DNA of 64,000 nt, from the NCBI GenBank assembly GCA_030418115.1, contig JAUHQD010000005.1, forward strand, positions 186,001 to 250,000, written 5' to 3'. Made by a program: the position numbers and the translations under genes. The DNA comes from Alteromonadaceae bacterium BrNp21-10. Its GTDB lineage: Bacteria > Pseudomonadota > Gammaproteobacteria > Enterobacterales > Alteromonadaceae. Shown here piece by piece: positions 10,538-20,008 of the stretch. The notes under the pieces were generated by a model. That model was not told where the DNA came from and searched no databases. It worked only from the letters and a program-made list of their open reading frames with translations. Every line of letters begins with the position of its first letter. Position 1 is the first letter of the stretch.

Positions 10538-12290
10538 TACCCCTATTAATGTGCTGGTGTGTGATGATGACCTTACCGCACGCATCTTAATGAAAGAAAC
10601 ATTAAGTTCGAATGTGATCCAAGTACTTGAAGCCGAAAATGGCAACAAGGCATTAGAGCTATTTGAACAACATCATCCTGCACTGGTGTTGTTAGATGTC
10701 TCCATGCCCGGCATGACGGGCTTCGAAGTCTGTGAAAAAATTCGTCAACACGAGCATGGCAAACATATCCCAATTATCATGGTGACCGGCTCCGATGATA
10801 TTGAATCGATACACAAAGCCTATGCGGTCGGTGCCACTGATTTCATCTCTAAACCTATTAAATGGCCGATTTTGGGCGAACGGGTAAAGTATATTCTGCG
10901 CGCCAGTCAGGCGTTTGAAGACTTAATTACCCAACAAGAAAAATTACACCAGTTGGCGTTTTATGATCCTTTAACCGGCCTACCCAACCGCCAATATTTA
11001 ATGCAGGATCTGCAAAAATTTTTAGCCCTTGCCAAACGTAACAACTACCAAGCGGCCATGTTGTTTATTGACCTTGATCGTTTCAAGCGTATTAATGACA
11101 CCATGGGACACAGCTATGGCGATAAATTATTACGTAAAGTCGCTCACCGTTTGCAAGTTAACCTGCGGGACAGCGATATATTTGCGCGCATGGATGATAT
11201 GGTTGAACCAGAATTGGCCAGTTTTGGGGGCGATGAGTTCACTATCTTTCTCAGCCGTCTGAATGATAGTAGTGACGCCATGATCATCGCTGAACGGGTG
11301 ATCCGCAGTTTCAGTCAGCCTTTTCAACTGGAACAATATGAAGTAGTCATCACCCCCAGTATTGGCATTTCACTATTCCCCAATGACGGAGAAGATGCTG
11401 GCACTCTATTGAAAAATGCCGATACTGCCATGTACTTTGCCAAGCAATCTGGCCGTTGCTGTTACAAATTTTATCGGGATTCGATGAATGCCAAAGCAGC
11501 CCTCAGATTACAACTTGAACAAGACCTGCGCCGAGCATTAAATAACAATGAAATACTACCTTTTTACCAACCGCAAATATGTGCCCAAAGCGGACGTATC
11601 GTCAGTGTTGAGGCCTTAGTACGCTGGTTACAACCACAAGGCCGTACTGTCGGCCCTGATGAATTTATTCCCATAGCCGAAGAAACAGGGCTAATTATTG
11701 AATTAGGTAAACAAGTACTGGTTCAATCCTGCCGACAAGCCAAAATTTGGATGGATAGTGGTCACCCGATCCGTGTGGCGGTGAATGTGTCGGCCCATCA
11801 ATTTAAACAACCTGACTTTACCGACCTAGTACAAAGAGTGCTCAAAGACAGCCAAATACCTGCTTCTCTATTGGAGCTTGAGCTGACCGAATCGGTGATC
11901 ATGAGCGACGCCGAAGAAAACATCACCCGACTCAAAGAGCTCAAAGCCTTGGGTATTACTTTAGCAGTAGATGATTTTGGCACCGGTTATTCTTCGCTAA
12001 GTTATTTAAAACGCTTCCCCATTGATATTCTGAAAATTGATCGTTCTTTTATGTGCGACATTAATTCAGCACCAGACGATATCGCTATTGTCGAAGCTAT
12101 TTTAGCCTTGGCAACCAGTTTAAATCTGGGAATTATTGCTGAGGGCATTGAGTACAGTGAGCAAATTACCACATTAAAAAACACCAATAATTTGTTGTTG
12201 CAAGGCTATTTATTCAGTCGCCCAGTGGCCGCTGAATATATTGCACCATTAATGCTGCAAAACTTTAAAACACTGATGCCCAACCCGTGA
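10524..12290 (+). CDS. Response regulator with GGDEF and EAL domains
   Basis: 588 residues. The REC domain has acidic residues CDDD near the start and phospho-Asp in [12 protein letters not shown]. The GGDEF domain has an intact SFGGDEF signature, and the EAL domain an intact EALVRW, LTES and DDFGTGYSS. It is therefore potentially both cyclase and phosphodiesterase for cyclic di-GMP; which activity dominates cannot be read from sequence. Start is GTG 10524 or the adjacent ATG 10527; GGAG at 10513-10516 serves either. It overlaps the kinase upstream and the activator downstream (GTGA), so the three are almost certainly translationally coupled. The propeller kinase is its likely phosphodonor. 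Confidence 0.93.
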   Translation: MMAANTPINVLVCDDDLTARILMKETLSSNVIQVLEAENGNKALELFEQHHPALVLLDVSMPGMTGFEVCEKIRQHEHGKHIPIIMVTGSDDIESIHKAYAVGATDFISKPIKWPILGERVKYILRASQAFEDLITQQEKLHQLAFYDPLTGLPNRQYLMQDLQKFLALAKRNNYQAAMLFIDLDRFKRINDTMGHSYGDKLLRKVAHRLQVNLRDSDIFARMDDMVEPELASFGGDEFTIFLSRLNDSSDAMIIAERVIRSFSQPFQLEQYEVVITPSIGISLFPNDGEDAGTLLKNADTAMYFAKQSGRCCYKFYRDSMNAKAALRLQLEQDLRRALNNNEILPFYQPQICAQSGRIVSVEALVRWLQPQGRTVGPDEFIPIAEETGLIIELGKQVLVQSCRQAKIWMDSGHPIRVAVNVSAHQFKQPDFTDLVQRVLKDSQIPASLLELELTESVIMSDAEENITRLKELKALGITLAVDDFGTGYSSLSYLKRFPIDILKIDRSFMCDINSAPDDIAIVEAILALATSLNLGIIAEGIEYSEQITTLKNTNNLLLQGYLFSRPVAAEYIAPLMLQNFKTLMPNP

Positions 12291-15200
12291 ATAAACCAAT
12301 GACAGTATCCCTAGTTAATAACCATGTCGCTGCACTAGCAATTTATGTAGAACCAGGCTGTGAAGACGCTTTTTTGACTTTACAAAAGACACTGACATTA
12401 AGTCATCCAACGTTAGGGTTACATCAACTCGATTCACCATCACAAAGCGCAACTCGCCCTTTGCTCATCATCTGTCAGAATGCGGATTCGGCATTAGCAT
12501 TAACCACTCAATTTAGCTTAAGGAATGACTTGATCTACTGGCTACCAGTGGATACTAAAACCACAAAACAAAATAGTGACATGTCTGGCCAATGGCTAGA
12601 ACATTGGCAACAACCCAACAATATGACGGCTTTATGGCCTTTACTCATAGCCAATACAACATTGGCTGAGGAGCTTAAACGCCATCAGCAGAAACTCAGT
12701 TTATTATCCGATTGTTTAGGCGACCTAACGCTTACATTGTCACAAGATGGCCGCATATTAGAAGTGAATAGCGCACTGGCGGATCTTACCGACCAATCGG
12801 CTACCGAACTGTACGGACAACATTGGTTAGATATATTTAGTATTCCATCTAGCGCAGCACAAAAACGCATGCATAGTATCTTCACAGATATTGGCACGTC
12901 TAAATCGATCACCCGCTTACCCACATTCCCCATTCAGTACAATGGTATGGTCAGAATGATGGATGGTTTTATCGCTCCTTCAGCACCCAATGAAACCATG
13001 TTGGTGTTGCGCCAGGTCGCCAATTGGCAAGCACAGAACTGGGGAGAACAACAAAAACAGCAAGGCTCACCGGTCACCTTATTACTAATTAACCCTGACA
13101 ATCTTACCGACATTAATCAACAACATGGCCGCGAGCAGGGTGATATGGTGTTGAAAGATATTATGCAAATTCTTGCAGGCCTGTTACGAGATAATGATTT
13201 TGCCACCCGCTACAGTGGTGCCGTTTTTGCCGCACATCTGCCGGATACTAATGCCGAACAAGGACAAAAACTGGCAGCGCGTTTACATCAAATCCTCAGC
13301 GATAAAGGTTATGCTGAACAAAAATTATCCTTAACCTTTAGCGTCGGTTTATCCACCCTTGAAGGCCAAGAACAACTTGGCGAGCAATCGCCTTTAGAAC
13401 TGTTCCGTCGTGCCAATGCCGCCTTGCAGGCTGCCAAAAATATTGGTGGTGGTAAGTTAGTAATTTGGCGGCCACAATTTGATGACAATGTGCTAGCTAA
13501 TTTAGATCGCATGAGTGGCAAGTTTTCCAGCGATCCTAACGATGATTTTCGCTTAATGATGTTGCAGTGGGACATTATTCGCCTGATGGGGCAGACTCAT
13601 TCGTTATCTACTTTTGCGGAGCAAACCTGTCAGCTGCTATCTCCCGGATTACAATGTCATTTCGCCGGCATGCTGTTACTCAATGACAACCAGTTAACGG
13701 CTATTGGACAACATGCACAATCAGCCTTGACGGCCGTACAAATCGACAGTTTGCTACAGTGGGCGCAACAACAATTAAAGCCGTTGTTAAGTTCAAAAGA
13801 TCCCCATCATTGTTACCAGCAAAACATTAGTGAGCAGGCCTGCGCCCTTATTCCATTGATTACTCGCGACCAATGCCGTGGGCTGTTATTAGTCAGTTGG
13901 CCACAAACCGAGCAACGACTAGCCGATAAATGCACGACACAATTGCAACAAATATCTCCCAACTTAGCGGCCACCCTCGACCGAATTTTATTAGTCGAGC
14001 AGGAAAAAAGACGACAAACTCTGACCCATGAAGGTCAACCTGCTAAACAACAATTACTGTTTGAATCTGCGGCCATGCGCACCCTAATGCAACAAGTACA
14101 ACTTGTTGGCCCTACCGATGCCACCGTGTTAGTTATCGGTGAATCGGGTACAGGTAAAGAACTTATTGCTCAACAAATTCACAATAATAGCCTCAGGCCA
14201 GATAAGCCCTTTGTCACAGTAGACTGCAGTACCATTGTTGAACATTTGATTGAAAGCGAACTGTTCGGCCATCGACGCGGTGCGTTTACCGGCGCCACCC
14301 ATGATCAACCTGGCCGTATTGCACAAGCCGATGGCGGCACCTTATTTTTAGATGAAGTGGGTGAATTACCCTTAGACATACAATCAAAACTATTACGCTT
14401 TGTACAAGAGAAAACCTACATTGCTGTGGGCGACCAACGGGTTCGTAAGGTAGATGTGCGACTCATTCTTGCTACTAACCGTAATTTGCCCGCAGAAGTC
14501 ACCGCAGGGCGCTTCCGTGGTGACCTATACTACCGAATCAACGTCTTCACACTGCATTTGCCCACATTACATGAACGGGGCAATGACGCGGTAGTTTTAG
14601 CACGGCATTTTCTACAACAGTTTAGTCAGCAATATAACAAAACGATTATTGGCTTATCCGACGAGGCCAGCCAAAAAATCAGTGCTTACTACTGGCCTGG
14701 CAATGTTCGAGAATTACAAAATTCCCTAATGCGTGCCGTTATCTTATGCCAAGGGCATTACTTAGAAGCTCAACATCTGATCTTGCAAGAGCAAGGGCAA
14801 CCACCCGCCCCCCCGGTCAGTCAATTAAAAATCGACAGCATCAGTCAACGCTCAGAAGCACCTAGTGATCAACAACTCACACAAGTTTTGGAAAAAGCCG
14901 TAGCAGTGGCAATGCAAGAACAGCCATTCACTGCCATTGGTGATTGGTTAGAAAAACAATGGTTAAGCCAATGCCTAACTAAGTGGTGCAGTATTTATCA
15001 AGTAGCGCAGCAGTTAGAGCAATCGGAATCTACCTTACGTCGCCGCTACGCCAAGCTCGACGCTTTAACCTTTGATAATGATAAGTGGCAAACGTTATCC
15101 AGTGAATGCGCTGAGATTATCGACATTTTGCTAGAGGCTGAATCGGCAGTAAGCCGCTGGGGCCTTATAAAACAGACGTTGTTATCCATCGTGCTGGAAC

Positions 15201-15292
15201 AAGATCTTAGCCAGCAGCAACGGGCTAAGTTGCTCAATGTCACTCAGCCGACATTACGTAAAATGATGCAACAACACCCCAAAAGCCAGTAA
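12287..15292 (+). CDS. Sigma54-dependent activator with PAS and degenerate GGDEF domains
   Basis: 1001 residues from GTG 12287, overlapping the previous stop. In order: an N-terminal region with no receiver phospho-Asp that I can find; a PAS-like segment (about 145-240); a GGDEF-fold segment in which the signature is replaced by RYSGAVFAA, so it cannot be a normal cyclase; a GAF-like stretch; and an AAA+ domain. The AAA+ domain has Walker A GESGTGKE (about 619), the sigma54 contact loop GAFTGA (about 665) and Walker B LFLDEVGEL. The C-terminus has a helix-turn-helix (YQVAQQLEQSESTLRRRYAKL) and a second HTH-like end (AKLLNVTQPTLRKMM). It probably activates sigma54 promoters in response to the upstream signalling proteins; targets unknown. 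Confidence 0.88.
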   Translation: MNKPMTVSLVNNHVAALAIYVEPGCEDAFLTLQKTLTLSHPTLGLHQLDSPSQSATRPLLIICQNADSALALTTQFSLRNDLIYWLPVDTKTTKQNSDMSGQWLEHWQQPNNMTALWPLLIANTTLAEELKRHQQKLSLLSDCLGDLTLTLSQDGRILEVNSALADLTDQSATELYGQHWLDIFSIPSSAAQKRMHSIFTDIGTSKSITRLPTFPIQYNGMVRMMDGFIAPSAPNETMLVLRQVANWQAQNWGEQQKQQGSPVTLLLINPDNLTDINQQHGREQGDMVLKDIMQILAGLLRDNDFATRYSGAVFAAHLPDTNAEQGQKLAARLHQILSDKGYAEQKLSLTFSVGLSTLEGQEQLGEQSPLELFRRANAALQAAKNIGGGKLVIWRPQFDDNVLANLDRMSGKFSSDPNDDFRLMMLQWDIIRLMGQTHSLSTFAEQTCQLLSPGLQCHFAGMLLLNDNQLTAIGQHAQSALTAVQIDSLLQWAQQQLKPLLSSKDPHHCYQQNISEQACALIPLITRDQCRGLLLVSWPQTEQRLADKCTTQLQQISPNLAATLDRILLVEQEKRRQTLTHEGQPAKQQLLFESAAMRTLMQQVQLVGPTDATVLVIGESGTGKELIAQQIHNNSLRPDKPFVTVDCSTIVEHLIESELFGHRRGAFTGATHDQPGRIAQADGGTLFLDEVGELPLDIQSKLLRFVQEKTYIAVGDQRVRKVDVRLILATNRNLPAEVTAGRFRGDLYYRINVFTLHLPTLHERGNDAVVLARHFLQQFSQQYNKTIIGLSDEASQKISAYYWPGNVRELQNSLMRAVILCQGHYLEAQHLILQEQGQPPAPPVSQLKIDSISQRSEAPSDQQLTQVLEKAVAVAMQEQPFTAIGDWLEKQWLSQCLTKWCSIYQVAQQLEQSESTLRRRYAKLDALTFDNDKWQTLSSECAEIIDILLEAESAVSRWGLIKQTLLSIVLEQDLSQQQRAKLLNVTQPTLRKMMQQHPKSQ

Positions 15293-15400
15293 TTCACGCC
15301 ATGTAAATATTATACAGCCAAGATGGACTAGCGCGGCTAGACCACTGCAAACAGCGACCAAGACTAATGTCACATTGTACAATGCTATGGCATTCTACTT

Positions 15401-15631
15401 AACCTCAGTTCTGGATAAGAATTGTTGAAAATGTAGATATACCCTATATATTTCAATTGGTTAGTTTTATTTACTAATATTAATATTGTTTTTATTCGGT
15501 ACAGTGCTGCTATTTTTGTTCATATCAAGGCGTTCACTATGTTGTTTAGTCAATCTAAACCCATAGTGGACAACGCAGAGAGGGGCAAAAATAGCTGTGC
15601 TGTAAGGCATTGCTTATCCCGAACTGAGGTT
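15401..15631. repeat. Terminal-inverted-repeat element, copy 2 (231 bp)
   Basis: Ends AACCTCAGTTCTGGATAAG and CTTATCCCGAACTGAGGTT are inverted repeats. ACTT is duplicated at 15397-15400 and 15632-15635. The internal arms CAGTGCTGCTATTTTTG and CAAAAATAGCTGTGCTG pair, with an inner ACTATG.../...CATAGT stem. It fills most of the gap between two convergent genes, and its interior matches copies 1 and 3. Confidence 0.82.
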
Positions 15632-15671
15632 ACTTAGCCCTTACCCAGCTAAAATTAATGCTGAAACTCAC

Positions 15672-15989
15672 TTAGAATCCATAATCCCGTTCCACTTTAG
15701 CAATTCTGGTTTTAAAACTGGCATACCATTTTTCTCTTCCTAACTTTTGTGCTTCGCCGTGCTCAGCATTGGCTTTCCAATTGTTAATGGCTTCAAGGTC
15801 AGCCCAATAAGACACAGTAATACCGATACCTTCCCTAGCCGATTCCACACCTAAAAAACCGGGTTGTGCGGCGGCCAATGTCAGCATTTTATCAGCCATG
15901 TCGCCATAGCCATTATTGTCTTCTGTGAGTAAAGACGTAAAAATAACTGCGTAATAAGGGGGCTTAGGAGTACTTGCAATGGGTGTCAT
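15672..15989 (-). CDS. Antibiotic-biosynthesis-monooxygenase-fold protein
   Basis: 105 residues. YYAVIFTSLL, GYGDMADKMLTLAAAQPGFLGVESARE, GITVSYWADLEAINNWKANAEHGEAQKLGREKWYASFKTRIAKV is the pattern of the small ABM/DUF4188-like ferredoxin fold: a helix after strand 1, a PGFLG turn, and a W..H..A......W helix. Members oxidise quinone-like or haem substrates, or have no known activity. It is transcribed towards repeat copy 2. Confidence 0.8.
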   Translation of the reverse strand: MTPIASTPKPPYYAVIFTSLLTEDNNGYGDMADKMLTLAAAQPGFLGVESAREGIGITVSYWADLEAINNWKANAEHGEAQKLGREKWYASFKTRIAKVERDYGF

Positions 15990-16067
15990 AGTTCACCTAT
16001 TAGTTATTGGCAGTGATAACTGGCCGAGCATGAATAAGAAATTGAGCATGGATGATCTCAGTAGAGG

Positions 16068-16352
16068 TTAATCATTACTGTTGCTTGTTGATATTTCCAA
16101 GCGTTGATATAAGCGATAACCCAGGTGTAATACCGCAGCGACTAAAGTTGCCTGTACGAAGGTAGGAATCAACCAACTTATGGCGGTGTCATAGACAAAA
16201 GCCCAGTGAGTAGCCGTTGCATCGTGAAAAAGCCCACTCGGATTTTCCAACGATTCCCATACAGTTATTACAGCGGTCACAGCCAATGCCACAATCCCGC
16301 CAAGCGCAAAAGAAAATTGCCAGCAAGGACGTTTAAAGATGGTTATATGCAC
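16068..16352 (-). CDS. Small membrane protein, unknown
   Basis: 94 residues with two predicted membrane helices (FALGGIVALAVTAVITVW and WLIPTFVQATLVAAVLHLGYRLY). I do not recognise a family. It lies 27 bases downstream of chrA on the same strand, so it may be co-transcribed with it. Codon use is unremarkable. Confidence 0.5.
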   Translation of the reverse strand: MHITIFKRPCWQFSFALGGIVALAVTAVITVWESLENPSGLFHDATATHWAFVYDTAISWLIPTFVQATLVAAVLHLGYRLYQRLEISTSNSND

Positions 16353-16379
16353 TTAACTATTTCACTTTTAGTTACGGTA

Positions 16380-17588
16380 TCAAATAAAGCCTAGTAACAC
16401 GCTGGTCAATACACACCACAGCACGACCAGCAACGACGATAGTTTCCACTTCGCCAACATTAAAAAAGCCACTAGTACAATTAATATATCGGTAATAGAA
16501 GTTAGCCCCGAGGTGAATATGGGGTCGTACAAAGCCGCGGCTAAAATTCCTACCACCGCAGCATTCACACCGGCAATCGCGTTAGCAGCTAAGGCATTTT
16601 GAGAAATAGTCTGCCACAACGGAATGGCGGCGGTCATTAACAAAAATCCGGGCAAGAACATAAACAACAGCGCCACCATCGCACCTAACCACGGATGAAA
16701 ATCACCGGGAATCAGAGCCCCTAAATAAGCAGCAAAAGCAAACATCGGACCGGGGATAGCTTGCGATGCGCCATAACCGGCCAAAAAGCTCTCATTACTA
16801 ACCCAACCATTGGCGACCACGGACTGTTCCAGTAACGGCAATACTACGTGGCCACCGCCAAATACCATTGCGCCTGCTTGATAAAAGGTACTAGCGATGG
16901 TTGTCAATCCGTCGGCCTGAGTGTACTGAGGTAACAACAGCAATAATAAAACACAAAAAATAGCGAATAACAGCAAGCCAATTCGTTTGCCATAGCGCAC
17001 TTGAATAACATCTCTGGAGCTAGCGGCCGACTCGCGCAGTAAAAACAGACCCGCCACCGCGCCCAATAACACCACGCCAATTTGCGTCCAAGCCGAGTTC
17101 ACTAAGATCAAAATGGCCAATACTAACAAGGCAATACCCCGTCGCATTAGATCAGGACAAAGCTTTTTAAACATGCCGATAACCGCGTCAGCCACCACGG
17201 CGCAGGCCACGAGCTTTAAACCATGAATCGCCAGTCCACCTATGTCTGCTGACATCCACGGCAATAACGAAACAAATCCAAGAAGCAACAGCACCGATGG
17301 CAACGTAAAGCCAATAAAGGCAGCGAGCGCACCTAACCAGCCCGCTCGCAATAATCCCAAAGCAAAACCGAGCTGACTGCTAGCAGGGCCGGGCAGGAAT
17401 TGGCTAATCGCCAATAACTGGCTAAATTGGCTTTCATTCAACCATTGTCGTCGAGCGACTAATTCCTGCCGGAAATAACCAATATGCGCTATGGGACCAC
17501 CAAAAGAGGTTAACCCTAACTTTAGAAAAATGATAAGCACTTCAAAGGCGCTGCCCTTAAATGGTCCTAAAGAGGCCATAGAAGACAT
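16380..17588 (-). CDS. chrA: Chromate transporter ChrA
   Basis: 402 residues, the usual length of two-domain ChrA. Each half carries the family motif: SFGGPIAHIGYFRQE and LAISQFLPGPASSQLGFALG in the first; MVFGGGHVVLPLLE and YGASQAIPGPMFAFAAYLG in the second. Ten or more membrane helices. The family exports chromate and confers resistance. No chrB regulator is adjacent, and no attC site flanks it, so it is not treated as an integron cassette. Confidence 0.92.
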   Translation of the reverse strand: MSSMASLGPFKGSAFEVLIIFLKLGLTSFGGPIAHIGYFRQELVARRQWLNESQFSQLLAISQFLPGPASSQLGFALGLLRAGWLGALAAFIGFTLPSVLLLLGFVSLLPWMSADIGGLAIHGLKLVACAVVADAVIGMFKKLCPDLMRRGIALLVLAILILVNSAWTQIGVVLLGAVAGLFLLRESAASSRDVIQVRYGKRIGLLLFAIFCVLLLLLLPQYTQADGLTTIASTFYQAGAMVFGGGHVVLPLLEQSVVANGWVSNESFLAGYGASQAIPGPMFAFAAYLGALIPGDFHPWLGAMVALLFMFLPGFLLMTAAIPLWQTISQNALAANAIAGVNAAVVGILAAALYDPIFTSGLTSITDILIVLVAFLMLAKWKLSSLLVVLWCVLTSVLLGFI

Positions 17589-17823
17589 AGGATCCTATTC
17601 CTTGTTTGCTACCAAACAGATTAAGAAAAGCCAAATGAATCTGTTGATATTGTATGGGCTAAATAATCCGAGTAGAGGTTAAATACGCTTTTTATACTCT
17701 GTATTGAACTGTCTTTTCAATACGCACATTACTATACTTAATGAACAGCAAATTTCAGTTATGCTTTTGTGACCCCCTCCCCCTAATACACACTCACCGG
17801 CACATATTACGCAGCGTCTTTGG
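17589..17823. other. Far end of the cassette array
   Basis: Gap between ChrA and the last cassette. A GTTATAT core (17823-17829) overlaps the stop of the DUF1697 gene and would be the R' end of its attC. I cannot find a matching YYYAAC partner, so this terminal attC appears decayed. A GTTATGC at 17758-17764 is another possible core. The exact left border of the integron is unresolved. Confidence 0.35.
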
Positions 17824-18342
17824 TTATATATTTTGCAGCATTCTTTGGACTTTAGAGATAGTATTTAAATTTCGTCCGGTTGCTGAAACACCTAAGCAAG
17901 CCTCTATGTTAGCGACCAATTTAGAACGACCAATACCATTAGGTGCATGTAAATAAAAAACATGACCAATAAGCGCATAACGCTCTGTTTCTGCGGCCAG
18001 TTGCGCGAGCTTGGTCTTGTTTAAGGTTGGGTTACCTTTGCAAAAGTAGAAGTGAACACATTTCCCCTCAACCCCCTGATACGGGTTGTTGGCAATGCAC
18101 AACTCAAATTCATTCTTAGAGAGGCTGAGTAGCGCAGGTCTGAATCCAAAATTAGATTCAATTAGCGAAGCTACATCATCCCCTGGGTTTTTAACTCCGT
18201 CCAATACAACATTGCCACTTTGAATATAGGTTTTAACATTGTTAAAACCAGCCTCACTCAAAATACGCGTAAGTTCCTTCATTGACAGTAGGTTTTTACC
18301 ACCAACATTTATCCCTCTCAGCAATACTATGTATGTATTCAC
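17824..18342 (-). CDS. DUF1697 protein (cassette)
   Basis: 172 residues from GTG at 18340-18342, chosen because GAGG lies five bases before it and the longer frame runs into the attC. NTYIVLLRGINVGGKNLLSMKELTRILSEAGFNNVKTYIQSGNVVL is the unmistakable start of the DUF1697 family. HFYFCKGNP and GIGRSKL near the end also fit. Function unknown; DUF1697 genes are frequent in integron cassettes. It is the outermost recognisable cassette. Confidence 0.88.
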   Translation of the reverse strand: MNTYIVLLRGINVGGKNLLSMKELTRILSEAGFNNVKTYIQSGNVVLDGVKNPGDDVASLIESNFGFRPALLSLSKNEFELCIANNPYQGVEGKCVHFYFCKGNPTLNKTKLAQLAAETERYALIGHVFYLHAPNGIGRSKLVANIEACLGVSATGRNLNTISKVQRMLQNI

Positions 18343-18356
18343 AATTTCCTCAGATA

Positions 18357-18414
18357 TGCTAACGCCCACATTTGTGGCAGGTTGAAGCGCGCCCGCAATA
18401 TACGCTGGTTATAC
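18357..18414 (-). other. attC site of the LysE cassette
   Basis: 58-bp imperfect palindrome from TGCTAAC (18357-18363) to GTTATAC (18408-18414), starting two bases from the LysE stop. The cores deviate slightly from RYYYAAC/GTTRRRY, but the TAAC/GTTA arms pair. Confidence 0.6.
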
Positions 18415-18415
18415 C

Positions 18416-19027
18416 TTATCGACTTGTAGCAGCAAGGCCAACACCAAAACAAACAAAAACACTGCCACTGACCTTACCCAATATTGAACTGCCTTTTTCT
18501 AATGAGAGCTTTGTTTTAGCGAGGTAAGCAAACATGGCGTATACCGTGTGAACAACTAAAACAAGGGCACTGAACGTGCCAGCTAAAAGAGCAAACTGAG
18601 GAATATAATTTTGAGTCGTGTCTATGAATTGAGGAAAAATAGACATAAAGAATATGACCGCTTTAGGGTTAGAGATGGACACGATAAACCCTTCTAAAAA
18701 ACAATGTCTGAAGGTCGCATCTTGTAAGTTAGATGACTTACTAACCGCTCCTTCTGAGCGGAACATTTTAATTCCCAAATAAATTAAATAAATCGCCCCC
18801 AGAACTTTTACCGCAGTAAAAGCAATAAGCGAGCTGGCTAGCAGAACGCCAATACTTGTAGCGGAAATAATTGCGACAAAAAGGATAGCCAACGAGATCC
18901 CCAAAATACCGGCAAAGCTTTTAGGCACTCCTCTTTGCATTGCGTTATTTAGCGTTAAAACAACAGCCGGCCCTGGCAATAAAATGGTGGCCAATGCAAC
19001 ACCGGTATAGATGAGATAGTTATCCAT
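18416..19027 (-). CDS. LysE/RhtB-family exporter (cassette)
   Basis: 203 residues with about six membrane helices. The family hallmarks LLPGPAVVLTLNNAMQRG near the start, KVLGAIYLIYLGIKMFR in the middle and FLEGFIVSISNPKAVIFFMSIFPQF are all present. TTTAGGAGAATAAATG gives a good start. LysE proteins export amino acids or homoserine lactones; the substrate here is unknown. It ends directly at its attC, as cassette genes do. Confidence 0.9.
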   Translation of the reverse strand: MDNYLIYTGVALATILLPGPAVVLTLNNAMQRGVPKSFAGILGISLAILFVAIISATSIGVLLASSLIAFTAVKVLGAIYLIYLGIKMFRSEGAVSKSSNLQDATFRHCFLEGFIVSISNPKAVIFFMSIFPQFIDTTQNYIPQFALLAGTFSALVLVVHTVYAMFAYLAKTKLSLEKGSSILGKVSGSVFVCFGVGLAATSR

Positions 19028-19096
19028 TTATTCTCCTAAAGGTATAACACTTTGCATATGGGGGGCGGCTTTTTCCCGTCCCTGACTTAATGGTTG

Positions 19097-19195
19097 TTCT
19101 AACGCGGCCAACACGGGCCGCAATGTAGGCGCGAAGCGCCGGAATAGAGGTCCACGCCCTGCGCAGCGCGCCAATAGTACTTGGCTTTGTTAGGC
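19097..19195 (-). other. attC site of the GFA cassette
   Basis: 99 bp between TTCTAAC (19097-19103) and GTTAGGC (19189-19195). The second core matches GTTRRRY exactly. The interior is a set of GC-rich inverted arms (GCGGCC...GGCCGC, GGCGCGAAGCGCC). Confidence 0.82.
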
Positions 19196-19197
19196 AT

Positions 19198-19614
19198 TTA
19201 GCCGCCCATTCCCGGTGGTAAAATATCAAACTTTGGTACATTGTTAGGAAATATAGCCCACGATGGTGCCGAAGATGCGTAGATTGACATTTTGGGACTG
19301 AATTTATTGTTTTTTAATGATGTTGCTGAAACAGAGTAAAAGTTGCCTACCGTTATTTCAGCGCATAATGTAGTACTGCAGCTGCCGCAGAACTGATAGT
19401 TAACTTTTTTCCCTGAATCGCCAACTCGCGAATAAGTTGATGGTGTACCTTTTATAAAGTTGAAATTATCTTTAGCCACCCAAAGCCCAAACCATTTATC
19501 TGAGCCAGTAAGGGATTGGCACTCATTGCAATAGCAAAAAATTGAATTTATTGGGTCACCTTTAAAGCAATATTCAATGCCCCCACAGCTACAACGTCCA
19601 ATGTGTTCTTCCAT
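19198..19614 (-). CDS. GFA-type zinc protein (cassette)
   Basis: 138 residues. The Cys pattern CSCGG, CYCNECQ and CGSCST is the zinc-binding set of the GFA (glutathione-dependent formaldehyde-activating enzyme-like) family, of length usual for it. GGAGAAAAAATG gives the start. The name of the family overstates what is known: most members have no proven activity. The stop lies inside the spacer just before its attC. Confidence 0.88.
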   Translation of the reverse strand: MEEHIGRCSCGGIEYCFKGDPINSIFCYCNECQSLTGSDKWFGLWVAKDNFNFIKGTPSTYSRVGDSGKKVNYQFCGSCSTTLCAEITVGNFYSVSATSLKNNKFSPKMSIYASSAPSWAIFPNNVPKFDILPPGMGG

Positions 19615-19636
19615 TTTTTCTCCGATACGAATATAA

Positions 19637-19699
19637 GCCTAACGCTTCGAATAGGCGGCGCACGTTGTTTGCGCGTCGGCCCTAATTTGTTTGTTATAT
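19637..19699 (-). other. attC site
   Basis: 63 bp from GCCTAAC (exact RYYYAAC, 19637-19643) to GTTATAT (19693-19699). Inner arms GGCGGCGCAC and GCGCGTCGGCC can pair. Confidence 0.75.
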
Positions 19700-19703
19700 G
19701 ATA

Positions 19704-19946
19704 TTAAACGTCAAACTCATGAGTGACTTCAAGTTCGAATACTTCAAAGAGTTTTACTAGTGCCGCATAAGGTAAATTAGCTTCAAATGTATTAAATTCG
19801 ACTTTTAGGTTTGTATCATTGCGGAACACCTCCGCGATAAATTTTTCTTTACCGTCAATGATGTCGTTCAGTTCAGCACCGAGACCATTTCTAACTATGT
19901 CACTAGCAATTGTATAACTGAATAACCTTCCATCGAACTCAATCAT
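19704..19946 (-). CDS. Unknown cassette protein, 80 aa
   Basis: Start taken at ATG 19944-19946, because the longer reading frame (to 20000) is translated attC. The protein (MIEFDGRLFSYTIASDIV...) is soluble, mixed alpha/beta and acidic. It has no motif I know. It is bracketed by two attC sites, which supports it as a genuine cassette gene. Confidence 0.6.
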   Translation of the reverse strand: MIEFDGRLFSYTIASDIVRNGLGAELNDIIDGKEKFIAEVFRNDTNLKVEFNTFEANLPYAALVKLFEVFELEVTHEFDV

Positions 19947-19958
19947 AATTTTGGAGCC

Positions 19959-20007
19959 ATATAACGGGGGAAATACGGAGCGATAGCGAGCAATTTCCAC
20001 GTTATGT
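19959..20007 (-). other. Short attC site (49 bp)
   Basis: From ATATAAC (19959-19965) to GTTATGT (20001-20007). The arms TAACGTGGAAAT and TAACGGGGGAAATA pair with an unpaired base, which is the strand-choice feature of attC. This is near the lower size limit for the class. Confidence 0.7.
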
Positions 20008-20008
20008 T

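Noticed and set aside
15672-17588. ChrA, the small membrane protein and the ABM protein as integron cassettes
   Set aside because: Same strand as the array, but no attC pair separates them.
16057-17684. AGTAGAGGTTAA occurring near 16059 and 17672
   Set aside because: A 12-base match with no palindrome around either copy; does not behave like attC or a repeat unit.
19020-19241. 73-codon minus frame
   Set aside because: Translation of the attC between the LysE and GFA cassettes.
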